Assembly (NCBI RefSeq): GCF_910588665.1
Contig: NZ_CAJUPR010000006.1
Span: 62,001-126,000, forward strand
DNA: 64,000 nucleotides
Reading direction: 5' to 3'
Source: an uncultured Brachyspira sp.
Lineage (GTDB): Bacteria; Spirochaetota; Brachyspiria; Brachyspirales; Brachyspiraceae
Shown here: positions 53,123 through 61,864 of the stretch, piece after piece
How positions within the stretch are numbered: position 1 is the first letter of the stretch
How the letters are laid out: every line of letters starts with the position of its first letter
Made by a program: the position numbers and the translations under genes
The notes under the pieces: generated by a model
What the model was told of the DNA's origin: nothing
Seen by the model: the letters and a program-made list of their open reading frames with translations, nothing else
The model's database searches: none

Positions 53123-54619
53123 TTATAATTTATTTAAACCATTAACATAAGCCCTTAAACTGGCTTCAATAATATCGGTACTTACAGCTCTTCCTATCAC
53201 TGTTTTATTATCGGAAGCCAATCTTACACTAACCTCTCCCAAAGCATCTTCTCCTTCCGTAATGGCATTGATACTATAATTAACTAATTTAGCCTTATTA
53301 GAAGTAATTGAATCTATAGCCCCGAAAGCAGCGTCAATAGGTCCGTTTCCTTTTCCTATACCCTCTACAACATTATTCTCATTATCCATAATAGATACTG
53401 TAGCCAAAGAAGATATTGAATTACCGTCATTAACTACAAAACCATTCAGTATATATGTAGGATTTTCAGAATCATTATTTCCTATAAGCAAAGCCTCTAT
53501 ATCAGAATCTGTAACTATTTTCTTTTTATCAGCCAAATTCTTGAATCTTATAAATGCATTTTCTAAATCCTTACCGTCAATATTATATCCTAAAGATTCA
53601 GCTCTGTCTTTAAAAGCATGTTTTCCTGAATGTTTTCCAAGAACCATTTTATTATGTGGTATTCCTATATCTTCAACATTCATAATCTCATAGGTGGAGC
53701 GTTCTTTCAATACACCATGCTGATGAATGCCAGCCTCATGAGCAAAAGCATTTGCCCCCACTATAGCTTTATTAGGAGCAACAGCCATACCTGAAATTGT
53801 TGATAATAATTTAGATATTTTATAAATTCTTTTTGTATTAATATCTGTATAAGCATTATAAAAATCTTTTCTGGTTTTAATACCCATTACAATTTCTTCC
53901 AAGCTGGCATTGCCTGCTCGTTCTCCTATACCGTTAATAGTGCATTCTACCTGAGAAGCACCCGATAAAACTGCAGATAAAGAATTAGCTGTACCAAGTC
54001 CCAAATCATCATGACAATGAACAGATATATCAACATTATCAATTCCTTTAACATTCTCTTTTAAATATTTAATTAAATCTGACATTTCCACAGGAGTAGT
54101 ATATCCCACAGTATCTGGAATATTTATTGTAGTAGCACCGTTTTCTATAGCTGCAGAATATGCTTCGGCTAAAAATTCTCTGTCGCTTCTTGAAGCATCT
54201 TCAGCTGAAAACTCTATAAACTCAAATTTTGTTTTGGCATAAGAAACAGATTCTCTTATAGTTTCCAATACCTGCTCTCTGGTCATCTCCAATTTATGCT
54301 TTAAATGTATATCGCTTGTAGCTATAAATGTATGAAGCATAGGATGTTTGGCATATGCAAGCGCTTCATAAGCTCTGTCTATATCCTTTTTACTGCATCT
54401 TGCCAAACTTGCAAGCTTAGCATTCTCTACAACTCTGCTTACCTCTTTTATAGCATTAAAATCGTCATCAGAACATATTGCAAAACCTGCCTCTATAATA
54501 TCAACGCCCAATTTATCCAATTCTGCGGCTATTTCTAATTTTTCATCTAAATTCATGGTACAGCCCGGAGCCTGTTCGCCGTCTCTTAAAGTAGTGTCAA
54601 AAATCTTAATCTTTCTCAT
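53123..54619 (-). CDS. leuA: 2-isopropylmalate synthase
   Basis: A 498-aa enzyme that joins acetyl-CoA to 2-oxoisovalerate, the committed step of leucine synthesis. FDTTLRDGEQAPG opens the DRE-TIM barrel. The metal-binding SVHCHDDLGLG and the barrel end GERAGNASLEE are intact, followed by KAIVGANAFAHEAGIHQHGVLK. The C-terminal domain from about 385 is the leucine-sensing regulatory domain, so feedback inhibition is likely. Citramalate synthase is an alternative reading, but the leuCDB context favours LeuA. Confidence 0.92.
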   Translation of the reverse strand: MRKIKIFDTTLRDGEQAPGCTMNLDEKLEIAAELDKLGVDIIEAGFAICSDDDFNAIKEVSRVVENAKLASLARCSKKDIDRAYEALAYAKHPMLHTFIATSDIHLKHKLEMTREQVLETIRESVSYAKTKFEFIEFSAEDASRSDREFLAEAYSAAIENGATTINIPDTVGYTTPVEMSDLIKYLKENVKGIDNVDISVHCHDDLGLGTANSLSAVLSGASQVECTINGIGERAGNASLEEIVMGIKTRKDFYNAYTDINTKRIYKISKLLSTISGMAVAPNKAIVGANAFAHEAGIHQHGVLKERSTYEIMNVEDIGIPHNKMVLGKHSGKHAFKDRAESLGYNIDGKDLENAFIRFKNLADKKKIVTDSDIEALLIGNNDSENPTYILNGFVVNDGNSISSLATVSIMDNENNVVEGIGKGNGPIDAAFGAIDSITSNKAKLVNYSINAITEGEDALGEVSVRLASDNKTVIGRAVSTDIIEASLRAYVNGLNKL

Positions 54620-54693
54620 TTTTAAAAACCTTATAATATATAAACATTATTTGATTAAAGATAATTCAGATTATAAAAATATATTTGAATAAT

Positions 54694-55689
54694 TTATTTT
54701 TTAATCCAGCTCATCAATTTTCTTAATTCCCCGCCAACTTTCTCTAGTTTATGCTCTCTTTCTAATCTTTTAGTAGCATTAAATTTAGCTTTGCGTCCAG
54801 CGCCGAACTCCTGAATAAATTCGCTTGCAAAAGTTCCGTCCTGTATCTCTCTTAATACTCTTTTCATTTCTTTTCGGGTTTCTTCCGTTATTATTCTTCT
54901 TCCTGTTCTGTAATCGCCGTATTCTGCAGTATTTGAAATAGAATATCTCATCATAGCAAAACCGCCGGAATATATTAAATCAACAATAAGTTTCATTTCA
55001 TGTATGCATTCAAAATAAGCCATTTCAGGTTCATATCCAGCCTCCACTAAAGTATCAAAGCCTGCTTTCATAAGTTCAGTAACACCGCCGCATAATACAG
55101 CCTGTTCACCGAATAAATCTGTTTCTGTTTCCTCTTTAAATGTAGTTTCCAATATGCCAGCACGTCCTGCCCCTATTCCAGAAGCATAAGCTAAAGCATA
55201 ATCTTTTGCTCTTTTGCTGAAATCCTGATAAACAGCTATAAGACTAGGAACTCCCCTTCCTTCTAAATACTGACTTCTTACTGTATGTCCAGGTCCTTTC
55301 GGAGCAACCATAATAACATCTATATTTTTAGCAGGCATTATAAAGCTGAAATGAATATTAAATCCATGAGCAAACATTAATACATTGCCTTCTTTCATAT
55401 AAGGAGCTACCTGAGAATTATATATATCGGCAGATGCCTCATCAGGTACAAGCATCATCACTATATCGGAAGCCTTAGCAGCCTCTTCAACTTCCATTAC
55501 TTTAAAACCAGCTTCCTCAGCTTTTTTGCAGTTAGCGCTGTCTTTTCTAAGTCCAACTATAACATTCATACCGCTGTCTTTTAAATTCTGAGCATGAGCA
55601 TGCCCCTGACTTCCGTATCCGATTACAGCTATAGTTTTATTATCCAGCAAGCCTAAATTACAATCAGCATCATAATATTTCTTTATCAT
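54694..55689 (-). CDS. ilvC: Ketol-acid reductoisomerase, class I
   Basis: A 331-aa NAD(P)H- and Mg-dependent enzyme of the valine, isoleucine and leucine pathways. The Rossmann loop GYGSQGHAHAQN is at 24-35. The catalytic domain has ETFKEETETDLFGEQAVLCGG and the second metal-binding region FECIHEMKLIVDLIYSGG. The single C-terminal knotted domain and the length mark class I. It lies between ilvN (46 bp) and leuA (74 bp). Confidence 0.96.
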   Translation of the reverse strand: MIKKYYDADCNLGLLDNKTIAVIGYGSQGHAHAQNLKDSGMNVIVGLRKDSANCKKAEEAGFKVMEVEEAAKASDIVMMLVPDEASADIYNSQVAPYMKEGNVLMFAHGFNIHFSFIMPAKNIDVIMVAPKGPGHTVRSQYLEGRGVPSLIAVYQDFSKRAKDYALAYASGIGAGRAGILETTFKEETETDLFGEQAVLCGGVTELMKAGFDTLVEAGYEPEMAYFECIHEMKLIVDLIYSGGFAMMRYSISNTAEYGDYRTGRRIITEETRKEMKRVLREIQDGTFASEFIQEFGAGRKAKFNATKRLEREHKLEKVGGELRKLMSWIKK

Positions 55690-55735
55690 TTTAATTTCTC
55701 CTTTTTTATTATATTAATTTATTTTTATATATTTA

Positions 55736-56263
55736 TTAATATTCAAATTTATTTGTTATGTTCATATTCGGAGTATCATCTCCAAGCTGTATAGATGTTA
55801 CCCCTGTTCTTGAAAGCTCCAAAATATTAAAATCTTTCAATGCATGCAGATAGCCGTCTATAACCGAAGAAGAAGCTGTAATTTCAACTGTCATACTTTT
55901 TTTTCCTATATCAAGTATAAGTCCGTTATGGGCATTTGTTATATTACATGCTTTTCGTTTATTGCCGTCATTAATTTCTATTTTTACCAATAATAAATCT
56001 CTTATTATGCTGTTTGAATGATCTATTAAATGCACAGAATGAACTTCTATAAGCTTAGATGTATGTTTTATAATTTGGCTTATATGAGAATCATCACCCT
56101 CTGTAACAATAGTCATTCTTGATATGCTTGGAACGCAGGTTACGGAACAAGTAATAGTTTCTATATTAAAACCTTTCTGACTGAATAATAATGTTATTCT
56201 GCTTAATACTCCTGAACTGTTATCTACAAATAAAACTAAAACCCTTCTTTGATTATTATACAT
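55736..56263 (-). CDS. ilvN: Acetolactate synthase, small (regulatory) subunit
   Basis: A 175-aa subunit with an N-terminal ACT domain (VLVLFVDNSSGVLSRITLLFSQKGFNIETITC) that senses valine, and a C-terminal ACT-like domain (LVKIEINDGNK onward, ending in LELSRTGVTSIQLGDD). It binds IlvB and confers feedback inhibition. It lies 32 bp after ilvB. Confidence 0.93.
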   Translation of the reverse strand: MYNNQRRVLVLFVDNSSGVLSRITLLFSQKGFNIETITCSVTCVPSISRMTIVTEGDDSHISQIIKHTSKLIEVHSVHLIDHSNSIIRDLLLVKIEINDGNKRKACNITNAHNGLILDIGKKSMTVEITASSSVIDGYLHALKDFNILELSRTGVTSIQLGDDTPNMNITNKFEY

Positions 56264-56295
56264 TCTTTACTCCTAAAATAAACAGCTTAATAATT

Positions 56296-57969
56296 TCAAT
56301 CTGCTATTATATCATCTATAGTTCCGCCTGAGGGTATCATGGGAAGAACTTTTAAATCTTTATCTATAACACATTCTATCCATACCGGACATTTGCATTT
56401 TAAAGCCTCATCAAAAGCATATTCAAAATCTTTTATAGTTTCGCAGTGAAATCCTTTAGCGTTGAAACCTTCGGCTGTTTTCACATAATCCATTTTTTTA
56501 TTAATATCAGTGCTTGAATATCTTGCTCCATAAAATATAGTCTGCCATTGTCTTACCATACCTAATGTGCTGTTATTGAGTATTATAGTTATAATGGGCA
56601 GATTATACTCAACTGCGGTAGCAACTTCATTTAAATTCATATAGAAAGAACCGTCTCCCGTTATATGTATTACTCTTCTGTCAGGCTTAGCAATCTGAGC
56701 TCCTAAAGCGGCGCCGTATCCGTATCCCATAGTTCCTAATCCTCCGCTTGTTATAAAGCTTCTCGGTTTTGTATGCCTTATATACTGAACTGCCCACATT
56801 TGATGCTGCCCCACATCTGTAACATATATTGCATCATCTTTGGTTTTTTCTCCTATAATATCCATTACTTTACCAGGATATATCCCGTCTTTATTGGTAT
56901 TTCTTTCAATATCATCTTTAATCTCTTTGGATTTTAAGTCTGATAAATAATCTATCCATTCATAATCTTTTGATCTTTTTACAAGTTTTTTAAATCTGTC
57001 CAATACATTATTCAAATCACCTATTATACTGTAATCTACATTAACATTCTTATTTATTTCGCTTCTGTCAATATCTATATGCACTTTCTTAGCGGCGCCT
57101 CCAAACTTACCAGTATTCAAAGCCACTCTGTCGCTAAATCTAGTGCCAATAGCCAATATTAAATCGGCTTCATTCATTACTTTATTTGCCGTGGCGGATC
57201 CATGCATTCCTAAAAGCCCTAAATTTAACTTTTCATTATATCCAAGCACCCCAGCTCCCATTAAAGTATGAACCGAAGGTATATTGGAATTAATCATAAA
57301 CTCTCTTAATTTATCACTGGAATCTTTTGCACCACCTCCGAAATATATAATAGGACGTTTAGAATTATTTATTAAATATGCAACTTCTTCTATTATTTTC
57401 TCATCTTCTATGCTTATTTCTTCAGCTTTGGGAGTAAATTTATTTTTTGGAATAAATTCTGTTTCTTCAAAAGTTAAATTTTTCGGTATATCTATTAATA
57501 CAGGTCCTTTTCTTCCTGAAGAGGCTATTATAAATGCCTTTCTTATAGTGTCTGCTAAATCATCAATATTTCTTACTACAAAATTATGTTTAGTTATAGG
57601 CATTGTTATGCCAAGAATAAAAACTTCCTGAAAAGAATCTTTACCTATTAAGGCTTCAGGCACATTTACAGTTATGGCGATTAAAGGAACACTATCCATA
57701 TAGGCAGTTGCAAGAGGAGTTACCAAATTAGTAGCACCTGGTCCGCTTGTAGCTATAACTACTCCCGTTTTTCCGCTTGCTCTTGAATATCCGTCTGCGG
57801 CATGACAAGCCCCGACTTCATCTACAGGCATTATATGATCAATTTTATCTCTGTATTTATAGATAGCATCATATACATATAAAGCGGCTCCTCCTGGATA
57901 ACCGAAAATTTTATCCGCTCCTTCTTCTATCAAAACTTCCATTACTATATCAGAACCGTTTAATTTCAT
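56296..57969 (-). CDS. ilvB: Acetolactate synthase, large catalytic subunit
   Basis: A 557-aa thiamine-diphosphate enzyme that makes acetolactate and acetohydroxybutyrate. The catalytic glutamate E51 lies in PVDEVGACHAADGYSRASG, the ThDP metal motif is GDGSFYMNLNEVATAVEYN, and the C-terminal block NNSTLGMVRQWQ is present, together with the FAD-region pattern LLGMHGSATAN. AAGGAG lies 8 nt before the ATG. It is the first structural gene of the ilvBNC-leuACDB operon, preceded by a leader ORF. Confidence 0.96.
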   Translation of the reverse strand: MKLNGSDIVMEVLIEEGADKIFGYPGGAALYVYDAIYKYRDKIDHIMPVDEVGACHAADGYSRASGKTGVVIATSGPGATNLVTPLATAYMDSVPLIAITVNVPEALIGKDSFQEVFILGITMPITKHNFVVRNIDDLADTIRKAFIIASSGRKGPVLIDIPKNLTFEETEFIPKNKFTPKAEEISIEDEKIIEEVAYLINNSKRPIIYFGGGAKDSSDKLREFMINSNIPSVHTLMGAGVLGYNEKLNLGLLGMHGSATANKVMNEADLILAIGTRFSDRVALNTGKFGGAAKKVHIDIDRSEINKNVNVDYSIIGDLNNVLDRFKKLVKRSKDYEWIDYLSDLKSKEIKDDIERNTNKDGIYPGKVMDIIGEKTKDDAIYVTDVGQHQMWAVQYIRHTKPRSFITSGGLGTMGYGYGAALGAQIAKPDRRVIHITGDGSFYMNLNEVATAVEYNLPIITIILNNSTLGMVRQWQTIFYGARYSSTDINKKMDYVKTAEGFNAKGFHCETIKDFEYAFDEALKCKCPVWIECVIDKDLKVLPMIPSGGTIDDIIAD

Positions 57970-58092
57970 TAAATAACTCCTTAATTTACTTTAAAACTTA
58001 AAAATTCTTTAATTAACATTTATATTCATAGAAATATAATTGAAAAAATTTCTTAATTTAGCAACTATACACTTTATTTAAGTTAAAATTTA
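57970..58092 (-). promoter_or_regulatory. Region between leader ORF and ilvB, possible attenuator
   Basis: On the minus strand, an imperfect element CTTAA...TTAAG (58052-58082) is followed by TTTTTT (58043-58048), about 10 nt after the leader stop. The stem is short with internal mismatches. TTTTAACTTAAA just upstream of it can pair with a later TTTTAAGTTTTAAA close to the ilvB ribosome site, an alternative long-range structure. The arrangement fits attenuation or control of translation, but the terminator itself is weak by eye. Confidence 0.4.
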
Positions 58093-58242
58093 TTATAACA
58101 GAATAGTGAGAGAAATTGAAAGAAGAGTATTGAGAGAGAAAAGATTTTGTGAAAATTTATTTTTTTCAGAAAAATTATTATCAGAGTCTTGTTTTATATC
58201 ATCAAAAACAAGAGGCATATTATTGTAAAATGCTCTATTCAT
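58093..58242 (-). CDS. Leader peptide of the ilv-leu operon (49 codons)
   Basis: A short ORF with GGAG (58250-58253) 7 nt before the ATG. It begins MNRAFYNNMPLVFDD and its final 16 residues are LFSLNTLLSISLTILL, with seven leucines and two isoleucines. Three of those leucines use CTC or CTG, rare in this AT-rich genome where TTA and CTT dominate. The position, directly upstream of ilvB with its own promoter, is that of a leader peptide whose translation senses charged tRNA-Leu/Ile. Known leader peptides of this type occur in enterobacteria and others; its presence here is inferred from the sequence. Confidence 0.7.
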   Translation of the reverse strand: MNRAFYNNMPLVFDDIKQDSDNNFSEKNKFSQNLFSLNTLLSISLTILL

Positions 58243-58270
58243 TTTTATTCTCCTTTTATACTTGATACAT

Positions 58271-58297
58271 ATTATAATGTTTTTATAAATATTGCAA
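58271..58297 (-). promoter_or_regulatory. Promoter of the ilv-leu leader and operon
   Basis: On the minus strand, TTGCAA (58292-58297) and a perfect TATAAT (58271-58276) are separated by 15 bp, slightly short. The start would lie about 20 nt before the leader ribosome site. Confidence 0.5.
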
Positions 58298-58340
58298 TAC
58301 TTAAAACAATTTTTTTATCAATTTTTCATAATAATAATAA

Positions 58341-58368
58341 TTGACAATATAAATTATTTTAGTATACT
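58341..58368 (+). promoter_or_regulatory. Sigma-70 promoter for the SanA-like gene
   Basis: TTGACA (58341-58346), a 16-bp spacer and TATACT (58363-58368), 26 bp before the ATG. It is divergent from the ilv-leu promoter. Confidence 0.75.
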
Positions 58369-58394
58369 ATCACAATTATATATTTGCAGAGTTT

Positions 58395-59189
58395 ATGAAA
58401 ATATTAGAAAACAGATACAAGAAAAAAATATTAGAAATAAAAAATAATAATAAAAAAATAAAAGAAAAGCAATTTTATAAATTTATTAATTATATAATTT
58501 TTATTTTTTCATCGGCATATAAATTTTTTCCTGAAATTACTGCATTTTCTGTAATATTCATACTTATAATATATTTATCGGTTTCATTATACTCAAAAAA
58601 ATATATATATTCATCATTGGAAGAAATACCATATAATAATGCTGCCTTAGTATTAGGCACAAGCAAATATCTTTATAATGGAAAGATAAATATGTATTTC
58701 AAATTCAGAATGGATGCAGCCTATCAATTATACAAAAGCGGAAAAGTAAAGTATATACTTGTAAGCGGAGATAACAGATCCAAATCATATAATGAACCTA
58801 AACAAATGCGTATTGATTTAATAAAATTGGGAGTTAATAAAAAACATATATTCTTAGATTTTGCGGGATTTAGAACAAGAGATTCTATTATAAGAGCAAA
58901 TAAAGTTTTTGAACTCAATAATTTCACCATAGTATCTCAGCCTTTTCACAATGAAAGAGCGGTATTTATAGCAAGGCAGAAAAATATCAATGCAATAGCT
59001 TATAATGCAAAAAATGTAAGAAAGTTATACAGATTAAGACAATTCCCAAGAGAGTTAGGAGCTAGAATTTTAATGTTTGCAGATATACTTTTTAATCGTC
59101 CCCCTAAATTTTACGGAGATACTATAAAAATAGAGGAAATAAAAGATACAGCAAATAATAAAAGCAATAAAATATATAAAAAACAATAA
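58395..59189 (+). CDS. SanA/YdcF-like DUF218 membrane protein
   Basis: A 264-aa protein with a basic cytoplasmic tail, one membrane helix (about 47-67) and a periplasmic DUF218 domain: NAALVLGTSKYLYNGKINMYFKFRMDAAYQLYKSGKVKYILVSGDNRSKSYNEP and FRTRDSIIRANKVF. The ALVLGTS, SGD and TRDS elements are those of SanA, linked in E. coli to envelope barrier function against vancomycin. It is followed by gltS 20 bp later, so likely co-transcribed. Confidence 0.85.
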   Translation: MKILENRYKKKILEIKNNNKKIKEKQFYKFINYIIFIFSSAYKFFPEITAFSVIFILIIYLSVSLYSKKYIYSSLEEIPYNNAALVLGTSKYLYNGKINMYFKFRMDAAYQLYKSGKVKYILVSGDNRSKSYNEPKQMRIDLIKLGVNKKHIFLDFAGFRTRDSIIRANKVFELNNFTIVSQPFHNERAVFIARQKNINAIAYNAKNVRKLYRLRQFPRELGARILMFADILFNRPPKFYGDTIKIEEIKDTANNKSNKIYKKQ

Positions 59190-59209
59190 TCCGTTTTTAA
59201 GGAAACAAT

Positions 59210-60634
59210 ATGACATCACAATTATTAACAGAGCTACTGCAGTCTTTATCTTTATTATCGCTTCTTCTTTTAATAGGAGTATTATTAAGGGCAAAAGTAA
59301 AATTATTTCAGACTCTGTATTTACCAGCCTCCGTAATAGGAGGATTCATAGGTCTTTTAATATCTCCTGAAATACTTGGAAGATTTTCAAAAATTTCCAT
59401 ACCGATAGAATGGATAAAGACTTATTCATTATTGCCAGGAATACTGTCAATACCTATATTTGCAGCTATTCCATTGGGTATGTTTTTAACTGAATCAAAA
59501 AGCATAAAATCGCTTTATCCTGCAAAAGTTTTAATAGCTTTCGCAATATTCCAATGCGCAAGTATGTTTCAGTCTGCTGTAGGATATTCTGTTAATATAA
59601 TATTCAGTAAAATAGATCCTCAGATAAATATGTATAGAACATTCGGATACGAGCTTTCCGCAGGTTTTGCAGGAGGTCATGGACTTGCGGCAGCAACTGG
59701 AAAACTCCTTGAAGGCTTTGGTATTGAAAAATGGGAAACTGCTCAGGGTGTTGCTTTAACTACAGCTACCATAGGATTAGTCGGAGGAATGCTGTTTGGA
59801 ATAATATTTATAAATATTGCCGTTAGAAACAATAAAACTAATGTTATAAAAAAAATTGTTAATGAAAATGAAGAAAACTGCAATATACATAAAATAGATA
59901 ATAATATGAAAGCAGGATATAATAAAGATATAAATAAACAGGCAAGCTTAGGAAGAGAAACTTTTTTAAGCAGCTCAATAGAAACTATCAGTTTTCATTT
60001 GGCAGTTATATTTACAGTATGCGGAGCAGCCTATATAGTTTTGAATTTCATAAAAAAATTAGGCATAGCAGGCTTAGATGTTCTTCCTGTATGGACTTAT
60101 TCTATGATAATAATGTTTGCTTTAAATATTATAATAAAAAAATTAAAATTAGCATGGATGGTAGACGCTAAAATTAAATCAAAAATAATAGGGACCTTCA
60201 GCGATTTTGCAATAGTATCCGCTATAACAAGCCTCCCTATAAAGGCAATCATGCATTATATAGCTCCTATAATAGTTATGTGCATAGCAGGATTTACAGC
60301 TACATATTTAATAGTATTTATACTTCATAATATATTATTTAAAAACGATTATGCTTTTGAAAGAGCTGTAATTTCTTGGGGCACTTTAACAGGAGTATTA
60401 ATAACAGGAATGACTCTTCTTAAAATATGCGATCCTGAATATAAAAGTCCCGCTTTAACCGAATTTTCTCTTGGATTTTCTTTAATGTCCGTTACAGGAC
60501 TTTTAATAGTTCCTATATTAAATACTGTATTGGCAAAAGGATCTGCTTTAGATAATCTGATAACTGCATTGATAACATCAGCTGTTTATTTAGCCATAGC
60601 ATTTACCGCCTATTTAATTCATAAAAAATCATAA
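59210..60634 (+). CDS. gltS: Sodium/glutamate symporter
   Basis: A 474-aa inner-membrane carrier with about ten hydrophobic helices. The family blocks LYLPASVIGGFIGLLISPE, FAGGHGLAAATG (the conserved GGHG hairpin loop) and FSDFAIVSAITSLPIKAI match GltS. A hydrophilic loop of about 50 residues (near 205-255, Asn/Lys-rich) separates the two halves. AAGGA lies 7 nt before the ATG. Confidence 0.92.
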   Translation: MTSQLLTELLQSLSLLSLLLLIGVLLRAKVKLFQTLYLPASVIGGFIGLLISPEILGRFSKISIPIEWIKTYSLLPGILSIPIFAAIPLGMFLTESKSIKSLYPAKVLIAFAIFQCASMFQSAVGYSVNIIFSKIDPQINMYRTFGYELSAGFAGGHGLAAATGKLLEGFGIEKWETAQGVALTTATIGLVGGMLFGIIFINIAVRNNKTNVIKKIVNENEENCNIHKIDNNMKAGYNKDINKQASLGRETFLSSSIETISFHLAVIFTVCGAAYIVLNFIKKLGIAGLDVLPVWTYSMIIMFALNIIIKKLKLAWMVDAKIKSKIIGTFSDFAIVSAITSLPIKAIMHYIAPIIVMCIAGFTATYLIVFILHNILFKNDYAFERAVISWGTLTGVLITGMTLLKICDPEYKSPALTEFSLGFSLMSVTGLLIVPILNTVLAKGSALDNLITALITSAVYLAIAFTAYLIHKKS

Positions 60635-60669
60635 TACTATTTAGCTTTTAATTAAATTATAATAAGTTG

Positions 60670-61158
60670 CTATACTTCTTTTATATAAACTTTGTTCATA
60701 ACAGAGTTTTCTACAGGATTATCATTATGATCTCTTTTTAATGATACTATCTTATCTGCAACATCCATACCATTTACAACCTCGCCCCATACTGTATATT
60801 CTCCGTCTAAATGAGGCGCATCGGCTACACAGATAAAAAACTGAGAACCTGCACTGTCGGGATGCTGACTTCTAGCCATAGAGCATATACCTCTTTTATG
60901 ATGAACATCGCTAAACTCGGCAGGTATATTAAAATTAGGACCGCCTGTACCATGCAAATGCCTTTTAGTTGCATCCTTACTTATAGGGTCTCCTCCCTGT
61001 ATCATAAACCTAGGTATTACTCTATGAAATCTTGTTCCGTCATAAAAGCCATCATTAGCTAATTTTTTAATAGCTTCAACATGTTTAGGCGCAATATCTT
61101 CATAAAATTCTATTTCTATAGTACCGTAATCTGTTTCAATAAATAAATGCTCTTTCAT
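60670..61158 (-). CDS. Peptidyl-prolyl cis-trans isomerase, cyclophilin type, cytoplasmic
   Basis: A 162-aa cyclophilin. The active-site arginine lies in FHRVIPRFMIQGGDP, followed by SMARSQHPDSAGSQFFICVADAPHLDGEYTVWGEVVNGMDVADKI. No signal sequence. AAGGA precedes the ATG. It lies 26 bp after a closely related, exported paralogue. Confidence 0.93.
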   Translation of the reverse strand: MKEHLFIETDYGTIEIEFYEDIAPKHVEAIKKLANDGFYDGTRFHRVIPRFMIQGGDPISKDATKRHLHGTGGPNFNIPAEFSDVHHKRGICSMARSQHPDSAGSQFFICVADAPHLDGEYTVWGEVVNGMDVADKIVSLKRDHNDNPVENSVMNKVYIKEV

Positions 61159-61184
61159 TTTTAAATTATCCTTAAAATTAATTA

Positions 61185-61760
61185 TTAATTGATAGTTTTT
61201 ATATAAACTCTATTCATTCTGGCAGGCTCTATAGGATTATCATTTGCATCTCTTTTCAAAGCCGCTATTTTATCGGCAGTATCCATACCGTTTACAACCT
61301 CGCCCCATACTGTATACTGCCTATCTAAAAAAGTGCTGTCCGCAACGCAGATAAAAAACTGAGAACCTGCGCTATTTATACTCTGACTTCTTGCCATAGA
61401 ACATATTCCTCTTTTATGAGAAATATCATTAAACTCGGCAGGTATAATAAAACTAGGACCTCCAGTGCCATGCAAAGCTCTGTTAGGCTGCTTGCTTAAA
61501 GGATCTCCTCCCTGTATCATAAATCCTGGTATTACCCTATGAAAAAGAGTTCCATTATAAAAACCATCATTAGCCAGTTTTTTAATAGCTTCAACATGTT
61601 TAGGCGCTTTATCAGGAAAGAATGCAATCTCTATAATGCCGTAATTTGTTTCAATAAATAAATGTTCTTTTGAAGTTTTAGGTTTTTGCGCTATAAGTAC
61701 TGTTGCAAATATTATAATTCCTATTAATGAAATAATAATAATTTTTAATTTTTTATCCAA
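61185..61760 (-). CDS. Peptidyl-prolyl cis-trans isomerase, cyclophilin type, exported
   Basis: A 191-aa paralogue of the next gene with an N-terminal hydrophobic segment (about 6-24, IIIISLIGIIIFATVLIA), so it acts in the periplasm, probably membrane anchored. The active-site region FHRVIPGFMIQGGDP and SMARSQSINSAGSQFFICVAD is intact. I choose the TTG at 61760, 8 nt after AGAGG; the GTG three codons earlier overlaps that ribosome site. Confidence 0.88.
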   Translation of the reverse strand: MDKKLKIIIISLIGIIIFATVLIAQKPKTSKEHLFIETNYGIIEIAFFPDKAPKHVEAIKKLANDGFYNGTLFHRVIPGFMIQGGDPLSKQPNRALHGTGGPSFIIPAEFNDISHKRGICSMARSQSINSAGSQFFICVADSTFLDRQYTVWGEVVNGMDTADKIAALKRDANDNPIEPARMNRVYIKTIN

Positions 61761-61864
61761 AATATACACCTCTTTAAATTATAATATATTTAATAATTTT
61801 CGTAATTATTTTTTTTAAATTTATTGTAATAACATAATTTTAATGCTGACAATAAGAAATAAGC

